DNA of 64,000 nucleotides from Agelas oroides (GCA_949130485.1 OX422189.1:2303720-2367719); one strand, 5' to 3'; positions 46,601-64,000 are shown, numbered from the stretch's first letter. Translations and numbers: made by a program. The notes: generated by a model from the letters alone, not told the origin.

Positions 46601-48566
46601 GTATCTGCACGAGACCAGCCCCCTGACTGCTTGTCTTGCACGAGACCATTCCCCTGACTGCTTGTCTTGCACGAGACAAGCCCCCTGACTGCTTGTCTTG
46701 CACGAGACAAGCCCCCTGACTGCTTGTCTTGCACGAGACCAGCCCCCTGACTGCTTGTCTTGTATGAGACCAGCTCCCTGAATGCTTGTATCTGCACGAG
46801 ACCAGCCCCCTGACTGCTTGTCTTGCAAGAGACCAGCACCCTGATGGCTTGTCTTGCACGAGACCAGCCCCCTAACTGCTTGTATCTGCACGAGACCAGC
46901 CCCCTCACTGCTTGTCTTGCACGAGACCTGTCCCCTGACTGCTTGTCTTGCACTAGACCAGCCACCTGACTGCTTGTCTTGCACGAGACCAGCCCCTTAA
47001 CTGCTTGTCTTGCACGAGACCAGCCTTGTCACTGCTTGTATCTGCATGAGACCATCACCCTGATCGCTTTTCTCTGCCGTGACCAGCTATCTGACTGCTT
47101 GTCTTGCACGAGACCAGCCCCCTGACTGCTTGTCTTGCACGAGACCAGCCTCGTGACTGCTTGTCTTGAACGAGACCAACCCCCTGACTGCTTGTCTTGC
47201 ACGAGACCAGCCCCCTGACTGTTTGTCTTGCACGAGACCAGCCCCCTCACTGCTTGACGTGACCAGCCTCGTGACTGCTTATCTTGCACGAGACCAGCCC
47301 CCTGACTGCTTGTCTTGCGCAAGACCAGCCTCCTGACGGCTTGTCTTGCACGAGACCAACCCCCTGACTGCTTGTCTTGCACGAGACCAACCCCCTGACT
47401 GCTTGTCTTGCACGAGACCAACCCCCTGACTGCTTGTCTTGCACGAGACCAACCCTCTGACTGCTTGTCTTGCACGAGACCAGCCTTGTGACTGCTTATC
47501 TTGCACGAGACCAGCCTTGTCACTGCTTGTATCTGCATGAGACCATCACCCTGATCGCTTGTCTCTGCCGTGACCAGCTATGTGACTGCTTGTCTTGCAC
47601 GAGACCAGCTCCCTGACTGCTTGTCTTGCACGAGATCAGCCTCGTGACTGCTTGTCTTGCACGAGACCAGCCCCCTGACTGCTTGTCTTTCACGAGACAA
47701 GCTCCCTCACTGCTTGTCTTGCACTAGACCAGCCCCCTGACTGCTTGTCTTGCACGAGACCAGTCCCCTGACTGCTTGTCTTGCACTAGACCAGCCCCCT
47801 GACTGCTTGTCGTGCCCCGTAACTGGTTGTCTTTCGCGAGACCAGCCCCCTGACTGCTTGTATCTGCATGAGACCAGTCTCATGATTGCTTGTTTTGCAC
47901 GAGACCAGCTACCTGACTGCTTATCTTGCACGAGACCAGCTACCTGACTGCTTGTCTTGCACGAGACCAGCCCCCTGACTGCTTGTCTTGCACGAGACCA
48001 GCTCCCTGACTGCTTGTCTTGCACGATACCAGTCACCTGACTGCTTGTCTTGCACGAGACCAGCCACCTGACTGCTTGTCTTGCACGAGACCAGTCACCT
48101 GACTGCTAGTCTTGCACGAGACCAGCTCCCTGAGTGCTAGTCTTGCACGAGACTAGCCCCCTGACTGCTAGTCTTGCACGAGACCAGCCCCCTGACTGCT
48201 TGTCTTGCACGAGACCAGCCCCCTGACTGCTTGTGTCTGCACGAGCTAGATCAGCCCCCTGACTGCTTGTCTTGAACGACACCAGTCACCTGACTGCTTG
48301 TCTTGCATGAGACCAGCCCCCTGACTGCTTGTCTTGCACGAGACCAGCCACCTGACTGCTTGTCTTGCATAAGACCAGCCACCTGGCAATACCTCCGTTA
48401 GCAGCATGATGGTGATCACAACATCAAAATGTTGCAATAAAGCTAGAACAGTGAATACTCAGATAATGATTGTTGGGAAATCATGAACTGCTACTACCAT
48501 GACCCACCCATATCTGCCTCTTTGTTTCAACACAACAACTCTCCACTTACACACACTCTTGTACAG

Positions 48567-55891
<7,325 letters not shown>

Positions 55892-55907
55892 CGTGAACAT
55901 TTATAAA

Positions 55908-55913
55908 AATAAA
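55908..55913 (+). promoter_or_regulatory. Poly(A) signal AATAAA of the carboxylesterase
   Basis: AATAAA lies 17 bases after the TAA stop of exon 19, in an AT-rich stretch, so the 3' UTR would be short. Confidence 0.6.
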
Positions 55914-57661
55914 TATTAATGTACAGATTTGATATTATATATATGATGTGAGGTACTAACTTATTTTCCAGTGCTTTTCTTCAAAACCTATGGCTTTTAT
56001 AGCTCTGTGTATCCTCCAAGTTGCATCTTCCCAGGGCATCAATTCATGCACAGACAACAACACAAAAAATTAACATTTTAAACTGGGTTTCACACAGGAC
56101 ATTTTCCTTGGGGGAGTGGGGGAGGGGAATGTAGATGTGTGCAAAGAGGGCATGCACACATCAGTGCACCCGCTAGGGTTTTGTAGATCTTAATGAAATT
56201 CTGATTCAGCTATACTGTATAGCGTTACATTCTTTGAGTGTCTAAATTTTAGTGAATAGTAATTTTCTAAGATTTCGTTGAATAATTTCGCAAATGCTGT
56301 ACGCGCATGCCGCACACGTAATATACTATGGGCGTGGCATACAAGCCTGGTTTATCTAACACACACTGTCACACTGTCCTCCGCTTGAACTTGCAGCTGT
56401 CAGGAAAGCAATGCCTACTTCGAAGGTATCTTCTTGGAGAGAGTTCCTTGCAGATTTGGCAGCTTAACTGTGGGGTATTGTCCATCGACGCTCTTGCAGT
56501 CAGAGCGTGAAAACTGTGTGTCGCGTGTCAAAATTTTTTGCTACAATATTTTCACAAACGGTTGAAAAGTCGCGAAATTCGCGAAATAAAAAGACCCACA
56601 AAAATTTAGCGCTATATGGTAATACATGTACATTACACCTATAATTATGCTGTACTTTGTTATTGTGTGGTATACACTATTGTAGCTGTTGAGGCAATTA
56701 TGACATCATAATTTTTAATTTTGAAAATTTGGGGGGGGAATCCCAGTGCCCCCCCCCCCCCCCTTGTATGAGAACCCCTGATTTTGTGACATTACAGTCA
56801 CATGATGTCATGTGCAAAATCCTACCAGGCTTCCTTAGCCCAAGTTGTGAGACAACACATGGAACAGAAAGCCTGCATATGCATGCAGAAACTCAAGTTT
56901 TCCTTAATGATCTCTTTATAGTTAAACTGAAAAAATATCATAATAAAATGTAGTCTATACATGTACCGTACATGTACGATGACCACTCAACACACTTATT
57001 ACTTCAGTGTACATCCAAACAATAAGGGGGCCATCCATTTGTCTATATAGTATTCTATGGCAGACGTGCTATCAAAGCAGATCAATGCAGCAATAACACT
57101 ACAAGGAATTATAGAAAACATTAATACTTCTAAATTGGTATAATAACACACCTCACAGGAATGGGTTTGTTTTTGACTGTGATGACGACTATGGAAATAA
57201 GAAAAATAAGAACAAGTAAATGCTAGCACAGTACCCCAATGTTAAGTCCCCCCCTTTGTTTTGCATGCTTTGCAGTAGTGAAAACAGAATGGAAAGCTGA
57301 CATCACTTCTCAACGGCTGGACAATGGTAACTGTGTGTGTTTGCTATGAAACTTAGAATAGCAAGATGAAGGTTTTACGTAGGTAATGGACTTAGAACAA
57401 AATGGTGACATCTACTAGAACTATATTGAGAGGGAAAACCACTGTGGCTACCAAACAGCCAGAAATATTGGCTAAATTTGGTGACTTATGTGCAAGTAGA
57501 GCTCTTCTGTATGTGTCCATTAGTAATGCAGTGTTTCTCCAACAATGCTACAGCATATGGTTCCCCAAACCACCAAATTAAAATCCACAAAAATCCACCT
57601 TTCATCCTATATCTTTGGCGATCCACCAAACTATTTCTGACTATACAGTATGCATGCGTAC
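55914..57661. other. Intergenic DNA between convergent genes
   Basis: It lies between the carboxylesterase (+) and the AGFG-like gene (-). It holds the reverse copy of the dispersed repeat (56085-56250 and about 56650-56770), split by an insert at about 56255-56600 that is rich in TTTCGCGAA-type words. A 17-base C-run lies near 56747-56763. No convincing gene is seen. Confidence 0.45.
56085..56770 (-). repeat. Dispersed repeat, reverse copy, split by an insertion
   Basis: The reverse complement matches 54693-54930 in two pieces (about 56650-56770 and 56085-56250). Between them lie about 350-400 bp with inverted GCGAAAT/ATTTCGC words, which look like a younger element inserted into the repeat. 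Confidence 0.5.
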
Positions 57662-60600
57662 CTAGGCACTTACAGCAAATGGGTTGGAAGCAAGGCTTTG
57701 TTGTCCAGAGCTCATGAATGGCTGTTGACCTCCTCCACCACTACCACCAAATCCTCCCATTTGTGGCTGCATTTGTGGCTGCATCTGTGGCTGCATTTGT
57801 GGCTGCATTTGTGGCTGCATTTGCGGCTGCATTTGTGGCTGCATTTGTGGCTGCATCTGTGGCTGCATTTGTGGCTGCATCTGTGGCTGCATCTGTGGCT
57901 GCATTTGTGGCTGCATTTGTGGCTGCATTTGCGGCTGCATTTGCGGCTGCATCATGGGCTGCATTGTAGGGTGGGTCCAGTTCTGAGGGCTACCCACAGT
58001 CATGTTCATCTGGTTAAAGCCACCAACATTTCCAGCAGGCATTGTACCACCACCACCACCCCAACCGCCTCCCGTGCCCTGTCCTGTGGGGCCACTTCTC
58101 ACAGTTGAACTCCATCCAGTAGGCATGCTACTCGAACTAGGCTGTTGTAAGCCCCACGTGCTGCTTGGGGCTGGTTTGTTGAGAGTAGAACTCCAACCCG
58201 TACCGGCTGAAGAAGTAGAAGCTGACTGAGTTTTCTGACTACTAAAAGCACTGCTGGAAGTTGGTAGACCTTGTGTCTGAGTTGGTTGCATGCTAGAATT
58301 CCAGTTGAACTGGGGCTTCTGGGGCTGTTGGGATTGCTGAGGTTGCTCCGATGATACAAAACTACCAAACGCTTGTTGCTGTTGAGGAGCCTGCTGCACG
58401 TTTGTTGATCCAAAGCTACCACTGCCCTGCCCAGGTATGCCACCCTGAAAGCCAAATCCCCCTTGTTGGCCGGCAAACTGTGTCTGCTGTGGTACTTGAA
58501 CACCCCACTGTTGCTGTTGAGGAAAGTTTCCTTGTAATGGTGGTTGCTGCTGTGGAGGTCTCCATTGCATCTGTGGTCCTTGTGGTGAAGCAGGATTGAG
58601 TCCAGGCAGGCGGGCCCATTGCTGCTGCGGTTGTTGCTGCATATATTGTCCTCCTTGTCCACCTTGCTGGACGAAGGAGCCAAACTGTTGCGGCTGGGCA
58701 CCAAACGATGCTTGAGGTGCTGTCTGGCCGGGGAAACCACCACCTGGTTGGGCCATCCCCTGAAATGTGCCAAACCCACCTGCTCCTACTTGTTGCCCTC
58801 CAAATCCACCAACGACTAATCCTCGTTGCTGCATACCTGGTGACCCCTGGGGAGGAGAGCCTATTAGGAACGGATTCGATTGCTGCTGGGTCAAGCCTTG
58901 GGCAGCACCTAGTTGGACATTCGGAGCACCAAATGGATTTACCGTACCTCCTACAAAAGATTGGTTCTGCTGAGGTTGCTGAGCCTGTTGTTGCTGTTGA
59001 ACATGCTGATGGTCTTCCTTGACTCTCATGTCCCGTAGTGTATCGTCAAGGCTTGCCAGGGCTGCATATCTGTCATTAGCTGAAGTGCCGATGGAACTAG
59101 CAGGCTGGCCACTTCCAGCAATATTAGAAGTACCTAAACCTGATGAGGAAGTCATAGTTATCATAGGTGCTCTCTAATACACATACGTATAGAGAGATTG
59201 CATTTACATCATAGCGTTTATTGTACATGTAACATGTGTAATCCATTTTGGATATGCATGCATTAGTTTTCATTCACTAATGTTTTAGTTGTATACATAG
59301 ATTCACAAACCTGACGTTCTAGCTCCTGTAAAAGCACCAAAATCATCTGGGAAGGCCAAGCAAAATACGTAAAGACCAATATACATGTATGAATTCTAGA
59401 GTATCATTTTTTGCTCCTTGAAAATGGGGTATACAAACAATGTGCACAAATTATTAGAAGTTATGCAGTACGTTATGTACATGTAGGTGGCATCATCACA
59501 TTTAGAGATGGTCTTTGGCTAGCCTCGTACCCAGGCTCTCGGTGGGCGGGGGAAAGAGAGAGCCTGGTATCCACTGTTTGCGCATGCGCTTAATTTCCCA
59601 GAAATCTTGGGAAATCGGAAACTATCGTGTTATATCCGTAAAACCGTGACCTCATAACGTATACTTACCGCTACATCGTCTGCAAAGTTTCTGACCAACG
59701 ATGGAAGTCTTTCGGTTGTTCGTTCTTCTTCGCCCTCCAGCTCCCTCCGACGGCTCGGTACTTCTGATATGAGTCTCAAGGAAGTACAGGTAGCTTCCAG
59801 TTTGGACGTTTGCTAGGGGAAAGACGTGTTTATACGACTACTGCCTGGTAAGTCTGTAGTCTCGCGGAGCCAGACTCTCTGTGTGATACGAAGTGTTGCC
59901 GTTTGTCATAGACTGTTAGTTAGCAACAACTTATAGCGAGTCAGGGCGGTGTAGCGCTAGCTGTATGTAGTTGTTTCGCTCTTCGCTGCATGCTACTATA
60001 CTAGTATACTTGCTAAATAATATGTCACACTATAAATCACGTGGATATGTATTACACGTTCCCCTCCCACTATTGCCTGAACACGTGGATAATTACGCGC
60101 ATGCGCGAACAGTGGATACCAGGCTCTTTCTCTCCCCGCCTACCAAGAGCCTGGGTATGAGGCTAGTCTTTGTCTAACCAGGATTTTGCTGAGATCCTGA
60201 CAGCAGTGGAACTGGTCCAGAAGGCAAAACTGACACAGCTCCCACGGGTCGCTTGGGAGCTATAAATAAGGAGAAGTAGCAAGATGAATTCATGGTGGTT
60301 CTATTTTCATGGGGAAAATTTCACTAGTACATGCATGTACATAGCCTCGTTCCCAGGCCCCGCCCAGCTTTCCGTCGCTTGCAGTACGGAAAAGCGGTAG
60401 AGGGCCTGGAATAATTTATCACGTGAGTGACGTAGGGGTAGAAAGAAGGGTAGAGAGGACTTAATTGAGCGTAGGCGGATCGTCGATGTGCCCATGCACG
60501 TAGTTGATCGATAATCGACAGTACACGTAGCTGTTTTTTAGTAGGAGCCCGTTCTGGCAGTTTTTTCGAACAATAAGCGCAGAGAAGCCTTGGTGTTTAA

Positions 60601-63600
60601 CAGCGCCTTGAAAGCCATTCTCCGGGGTGTACAGCGGTCAGTTTGCCAGGTAAGCGAGTAGGTTAGCGTGATTTTCGAATGTACGGGTCTGTGTACGCTC
60701 ACCATAGCTTTCCGTACTGCCAGGTAATGTAGCATAGTGCCGTCTAGTCCCATTCTGTCGGCCATAAAGCTTTTGCAACTGTATTCTGTCCGTACAGCGT
60801 GGGCGAGTTCATTCGTTCGCCCACATGTAATTAAGTTCTCTCTACCTATGACGTTTCTCACGTGATAAATTTTACCAGGCTCTCCCCTTTCCTTTCGATT
60901 TTTCGTTCGCGTGGGGAGAGCCTGGGAACGAGGCTAACATGTACATACACTTCTGAAAGCCTAGTCCACAATCATGAAACTACATTCAAAAACTATACCT
61001 TTGTACAATTTTAGAAACATGCCTAATTATAGCTCTTATGAACTATAGTGTTCTATTCTGTTTGTTTCTCTGCCTGCATATGACGTCAGAGGCAGGCAGA
61101 CACTGCATCTTAGATATAGTACCTTTAATGTAATCGGCAAGTAGAGGCGAGGCAATTAAGTACTCATGCAGAGAGGGATCGGAATCTGAGCTAGCTAGCA
61201 CATATACATGTATGTGTGTGTAATGCTCAGGAATGCAATGTTATGTTATTCCACTGCCACGTGTCATGTCTCACGAAGTTGAAATGGAATAATCAGATGC
61301 AGAGACGAAGACAAGTGGAGAGATACCATCAAAAAGAGCATGATTCCCAGAGGCAGCAACAACAAGAGGCTAAATGATGTAGGCAACAACACGTTCAGCA
61401 TCAGAAAACTGATGTCCACTGGGAGCAAAGACTGGTAGACTTGAAGCAAAGAACGACTCAGCCAAAGGATATTAACCCACTTCTCATAAAAAGCTCTCCT
61501 GTGTGCATTCATACATGTATATGCACTAGTACATATACCTGTACAACTGCCTTGGCTTAGTGTATCACAAAACTGTACTTTGATCCACCCACGCAACATG
61601 CCACAAGTTTATATATACAGTGGCATTAATGTTGAACAGCTAGTAAACACAATACCCACAGCTACATTGTTCATACCAAAGGGATCAGCTCCCAGATCTC
61701 CAAGTAAGTCTACTTTCCCACTTCCTCCTCCCCCTCCTCCTTCAGCTCCACTAGTACTGGTGGGTGGAGCTACAATCTGAGAGGCCGGTGGAGATGTTAT
61801 AGACGCTTGGCGTGCCCTTTCACCCTGTGTGTATGAGCGATTGTATGCATGTGACTGAAACACGCTCAAGCATTAGGCACATTTCGCTTATAAGCACGTA
61901 TTCACTATTAAGTGCTGGTTTACGTGCGGTCACTACATAATTCTAAATAAAGCACACACGGAATGCATCGGGCTGTTAGGTGCATTTTGCCGTTAGGCAC
62001 TCACTTCCTTCCTGTTGAGATATAAAGAGAATGCACTTAACAACGCGTGAATACGGTATACAGAATGTGCTAACAAAAAAGTAACACTATGATTTTTTAG
62101 ACTTAGACTTAGACCACTCAGCAATTGAAATGACAGCTACATGTAGCTTGGTAGCATTGTGTTCACAAACAGTGATCACAATGTTTACATCATCCTCTTA
62201 TCTCAGTATGCGCGGCATACACATGGTTCTATGAGGTGGTTTTACTGTAGTGTTGTTGTGTCAATTCTGTGGTGTTCTCAACATTACTGATGGCTCTTCT
62301 GCGATAAAAGGTACTGGTATGTGCATGAACATGACCCACAAGTTCATTTAGCTTCAAAGTACTCAGTTCCCAAATGATGATACAGTACAGATCACATGTA
62401 AGGTAACAAATTAATTCACGTGTGTAGTGAGGGATTGACTCGTGTGTGACGAATAGTCAATGTGGGTGGTGCGGCACGTATATACTCACAGTAGACTCAC
62501 GACTGTAGCGACTTGTGTGCATTGGTACAACAGAAAAGTAACGTATAGCGGGTATTTTACAGTCGAGTAGGAACTGCAAAAAATATACGTGTGTATAATT
62601 GAGCTCCATGTGCTTTCTTGTAGTTTCACGACATGGCTATTCTGGTTCTATTGAGGACAGCTACAAAATTTGGAGGGCCCACTGTCTTCCTTGTCTTCAT
62701 CCAGCCAGCTGCTGTCCGTGCCACCAACGAGACTGCACAACTTGAGAAAGGTGGAAATGGCAAGGTCCGTACAATAAACTCCCGAGTGAGAAGTGAGCTA
62801 AGACACGTCTCTGGTATACCTATAGGAACTCACGTGCTTCTGCACAATCTGCTTGCCGCAAAAATTTAACCCACGAAAATTTTCTGTAATACAAACAATC
62901 TAGTCTCGGTCCCAGACCCAAAACCAACCCCAGCGCAGATCGCTTTCAGTATCGCACGTGTTATACTGGAAGCGATATACGCGCCGGATGAGGTCTGGGG
63001 ACGAGACTACAACCAATCGTGATTCCCCTCCCCCCCAGTATACAAAAATACACTGTAAAACAAAATGCTGGGGGATAAACACTACTACTGAAGACTTTTT
63101 AGTGATGCCATGCTGCTCTTTCCATCCTGTTTCACTCCCACTCTTACTCTTCGTCTTCGCTCTTCAGTCTCGCCCTTCCACGCTATGTACCCTTCATCTT
63201 CACTCTTAGGTTTGCTTCTCCTACTTTTCTGTTTACTCTTCTCTTCGTTCTATATCTCCTGACTCGCTTTTCCTGCCGCTAGTTTTGTCCAGTCTTGCTC
63301 CTCTCACTGTTACTGTTCATCGTTTTCGTTTTTCTTTCTCCCATTCACTTGAAACAGCCTCTAGCTCTCTTTTGCTGTCATTCCCACTTGCTATTTGGTT
63401 CCTTTTTCGTTACTTTCGTTCTTCATACTTAGCAGTCTGCATATGTGTACTCACATGGGACTCGTGGAACGGGCACTCGCCTGTACACGCCTATTAACTC
63501 ACACAAGTCACACGTTCACGTGTACTGTGATCTGTACTATACATAATGTAGCAATATAGCAATCTGCATAACACAAGACTAAGGCAGGGTTTTCACTAGA

Positions 63601-64000
63601 AACCAAATGGTGCATGATGTTATGTAGACTGAGACAGATACGAAACTCCTTGTTTACACACTTCTATTAAAATGTGGGAAATCAGGTCAGCAACTGGACT
63701 AATTACCCAAATGATGCTTTACCTCTCTTACTTAAATTTTACCACATCCAAAAGGTGCTACAATCAACCAAAAGCATCCCCTAAAGGCCTAGAGAGAACT
63801 CTAGACTAAGGAGAAACGGTACACACCTTGTTAGAAGAAGGAGGGGGTTGCAGCTTGGGTTCTGGTTTAGGTAACTCCTTCTCTTCTTTCTTTATCTCAG
63901 CAGGAGTGCAGTACCAGTTCTTCCGCTCATATTTGGTGATCAGAAACTCCTTGAAAGCCACCTCGTCTCTCTTGTCTGGGTCACGATCTCTCTTAGGGTT
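57662..64000 (-). CDS. AGFG1: AGFG-like ArfGAP with NPF/FG tail, last four exons (partial)
   Basis: Minus-strand exons: 63827-64000 (cut by the window edge), 61677-61824, 60179-60259 and 57662-59169. Phases agree at every junction. The first encodes FKEFLITKYERKNWY, the helix ending an ArfGAP domain; the zinc finger lies outside. The second encodes KVDLLGDLGADPF and the last DRYAALASLDDTLRD; both resemble AGFG1/HRB. The tail is Gln/Gly/Phe-rich and has NPF motifs (VNPFGAP, SNPFLIG, SNPFAVSA) expected to bind EH-domain endocytic proteins such as EPS15. A block of about 17 MQP(Q/M) repeats lies near the C-terminus. The stop is TAG 57662-57664. A perfect GTAAGT donor at 57673 would alternatively splice out the last codons. 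A SMAP-type ArfGAP is the main alternative. The paralogue label is tentative. Confidence 0.75.
57759..57966 (-). repeat. In-frame 12-bp minisatellite encoding MQPQ repeats
   Basis: About 17 copies of a 12-bp unit (plus strand GCATTTGTGGCT with T/C and C/T variants) encode MQPQ repeats in the AGFG-like protein. As 12 is a multiple of 3, copy-number change keeps the frame. The plus-strand VAAFVAAF frames here are shadows. Confidence 0.93.
59311..59325 (-). other. Possible 15-bp microexon (ELERQ)
   Basis: GAGCTAGAACGTCAG is bordered by a good acceptor (TGCTTTTACAG) and the donor GTTTGT on the minus strand. It is in phase with the exon-like segment 59669-59812 upstream and, through the acceptor ATTAG at about 59174, with the last AGFG-like exon. 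It could be an alternative exon. Chance is not excluded. Confidence 0.3.
59520..60165. mobile_element. 646-bp TAGYCTCG-family transposon with about 80-bp inverted ends
   Basis: The ends TAGCCTCGTACCCAGGCTCT and the inverted GAGCCTGGGTATGAGGCTA continue inward for about 80 bp through GGTATCCACTGTT and GCGCATGCGC. The flanks GTCTTTGGC (59511-59519) and GTCTTTGTC (60166-60174) are a 9-bp target duplication with one mismatch. The left end in gene orientation lies 13 bases from an AGFG-like exon border at 60179. The interior contains the exon-like segment 59669-59812 and no transposase. Confidence 0.82.
59669..59812 (-). other. Exon-like segment carried inside a transposon
   Basis: On the minus strand a strong acceptor (TCTTTCCCCTAG) and a perfect donor (GTAAGT) bracket 144 bp, exactly 48 open codons. 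They encode a charged, coiled-coil-like stretch (TSKLEATCTSLRLI ... RRRELEGEEERTTERL). Its phase does not fit the AGFG-like exon at 60179 but fits the microexon at 59311. It could be a captured host exon, an alternative first coding exon or chance. Confidence 0.3.
60260..61676 (-). other. AGFG-like intron holding a transposon
   Basis: This intron lies between the exons at 60179-60259 and 61677-61824. It contains the TAGYCTCG-family element at 60342-60936. The remainder (about 60950-61670) shows no recognisable feature; a hydrophobic 111-codon minus frame at 61264-61599 is not supported. Confidence 0.45.
60342..60936. mobile_element. 595-bp TAGYCTCG-family transposon, 8-bp target duplication
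   Basis: It starts TAGCCTCGTTCCCAGGCCCC and ends with the inverted GAGAGCCTGGGAACGAGGCTA. CATGTACA flanks it at 60334-60341 and 60938-60945. Subterminal ATTTATCACGTGAG and CTCACGTGATAAAT form a second inverted pair. There is no coding content of note. Confidence 0.82.
61825..63826 (-). other. Large AGFG-like intron
   Basis: This intron contains the small transposon at 62901-63009 and a strongly pyrimidine-rich plus strand at about 63110-63430 (purine-rich in the transcript). The plus frame at 62633-62869 is open but has no recognisable product. Otherwise nothing is seen. Confidence 0.45.
62901..63009. mobile_element. 109-bp TAGYCTCG-family MITE
   Basis: The ends TAGTCTCGGTCCCAGACCC and the inverted GGTCTGGGGACGAGACTA enclose inner inverted words (ATCGCTTTCAGTAT and ATACTGGAAGCGAT). 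The flanks CAAACAATC (62892-62900) and CAACCAATC (63010-63018) form a 9-bp duplication with one mismatch. Confidence 0.82.

Larger units (their letters stand above)
14548..48385. repeat. Giant 31-bp satellite array, about 33.8 kb, inside a carboxylesterase intron
   Basis: About 1,090 head-to-tail monomers fill this stretch. A canonical monomer is 14737-14767. Its core is CTTGTCTTGCACGAGACC, followed by a C-run and TGACT, 61% GC with one CpG. Recurrent variants carry TGTATCTGCACGAG, CCTTGTGACT, CCTCGTGACT, CTACCTGACT or CCAACCCCCTGACT. Some are shortened, such as the 25-bp GCTTGACGTGACC type near 25230. No unrelated sequence interrupts the array. The minus strand of the consensus has no stop in any frame. 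Since 31 is not divisible by 3, three monomers (93 bp) encode a 31-residue repeat (QDKQSGGWSRARQ...), which explains the many minus-strand frames here. They are not genes. The array lies wholly between exons 6 and 7 of the carboxylesterase. Confidence 0.97.

Noticed and set aside
14548-48385. Dozens of long reading frames (up to 379 codons) on both strands of the satellite
   Set aside because: They are translations of a 31-bp tandem repeat in rotating frame. They overlap each other, lack splice or domain signals and vary only as the monomers vary.
14548-48385. Possible CRISPR array because of regular direct repeats
   Set aside because: There are no unique spacers between repeats, the monomers are directly adjacent, there are no cas genes, and the context is an animal intron.
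57650-57969. Plus-strand frames with LWLHLWLH and VAAFVAAF repeats
   Set aside because: They are shadows of the MQPQ minisatellite coded on the minus strand.
60181-60264. Plus-strand frame DFAEILTAVELVQKAK with an apparent acceptor
   Set aside because: The minus-strand reading of the same DNA fits the AGFG-like gene in phase on both sides, and no plus-strand upstream or downstream exon could be paired with it.
61264-61599. Minus-strand 111-codon hydrophobic frame in an AGFG-like intron
   Set aside because: No family resemblance, no supporting neighbour and no conserved copy in the window. It lies in an intron.
62633-62869. Plus-strand 78-codon frame starting MAILVLLRTATKFGG
   Set aside because: It is antisense inside an intron, without splice partners or recognisable domain. 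It may be transposon debris.

Overview
The window looks like nuclear DNA of an intron-rich invertebrate animal. It holds pieces of animal genes (a UVRAG-like autophagy gene, an AGFG-like ArfGAP gene and a 19-exon type-B carboxylesterase), consensus GT-AG introns, moderately AT-rich unique DNA and many short inverted-repeat transposons. A marine sponge or similar early-branching animal is my best guess, but the sequence alone does not prove it. No rRNA, tRNA, CRISPR array or viral gene was recognised.

Layout. 1-4378: inverted-repeat elements and the last three coding exons of a UVRAG-like gene (+). 4379-8917: a foldback element, a 10-bp satellite, a broken gene copy and its intact neighbour, a multi-pass membrane protein (-). 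9148-10767: an intronless M20-family metallohydrolase (-). 10825-55891: a secreted carboxylesterase (+), transcribed divergently from the hydrolase across a 57-bp gap. Its 19 exons join in phase to 544 residues with a complete Ser-Glu-His triad. 57662-64000: the 3' part of an AGFG-like gene (-) with an in-frame 12-bp minisatellite; its ArfGAP zinc finger lies beyond the window.

The dominant feature is a satellite of about 33.8 kb (14548-48385, about 1,090 monomers of 31 bp, 61% GC). It lies entirely inside intron 6 of the carboxylesterase and enlarges that intron to 35,016 bp. The array contains nested multi-kilobase duplications (offsets 3,150, 4,125, 7,259, 10,722 and 14,847 bp). Because 31 is not a multiple of 3 and the minus strand of the consensus lacks stops, it produces long spurious minus-strand reading frames with a 31-residue period.

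The genes do not form an operon or an obvious pathway. Two concern membrane traffic (UVRAG in endosome and autophagosome maturation, AGFG in clathrin/EH-domain traffic) and two are hydrolases sharing a bidirectional promoter. At least five copies of one short transposon family, with 8-10 bp target duplications, lie in the introns.
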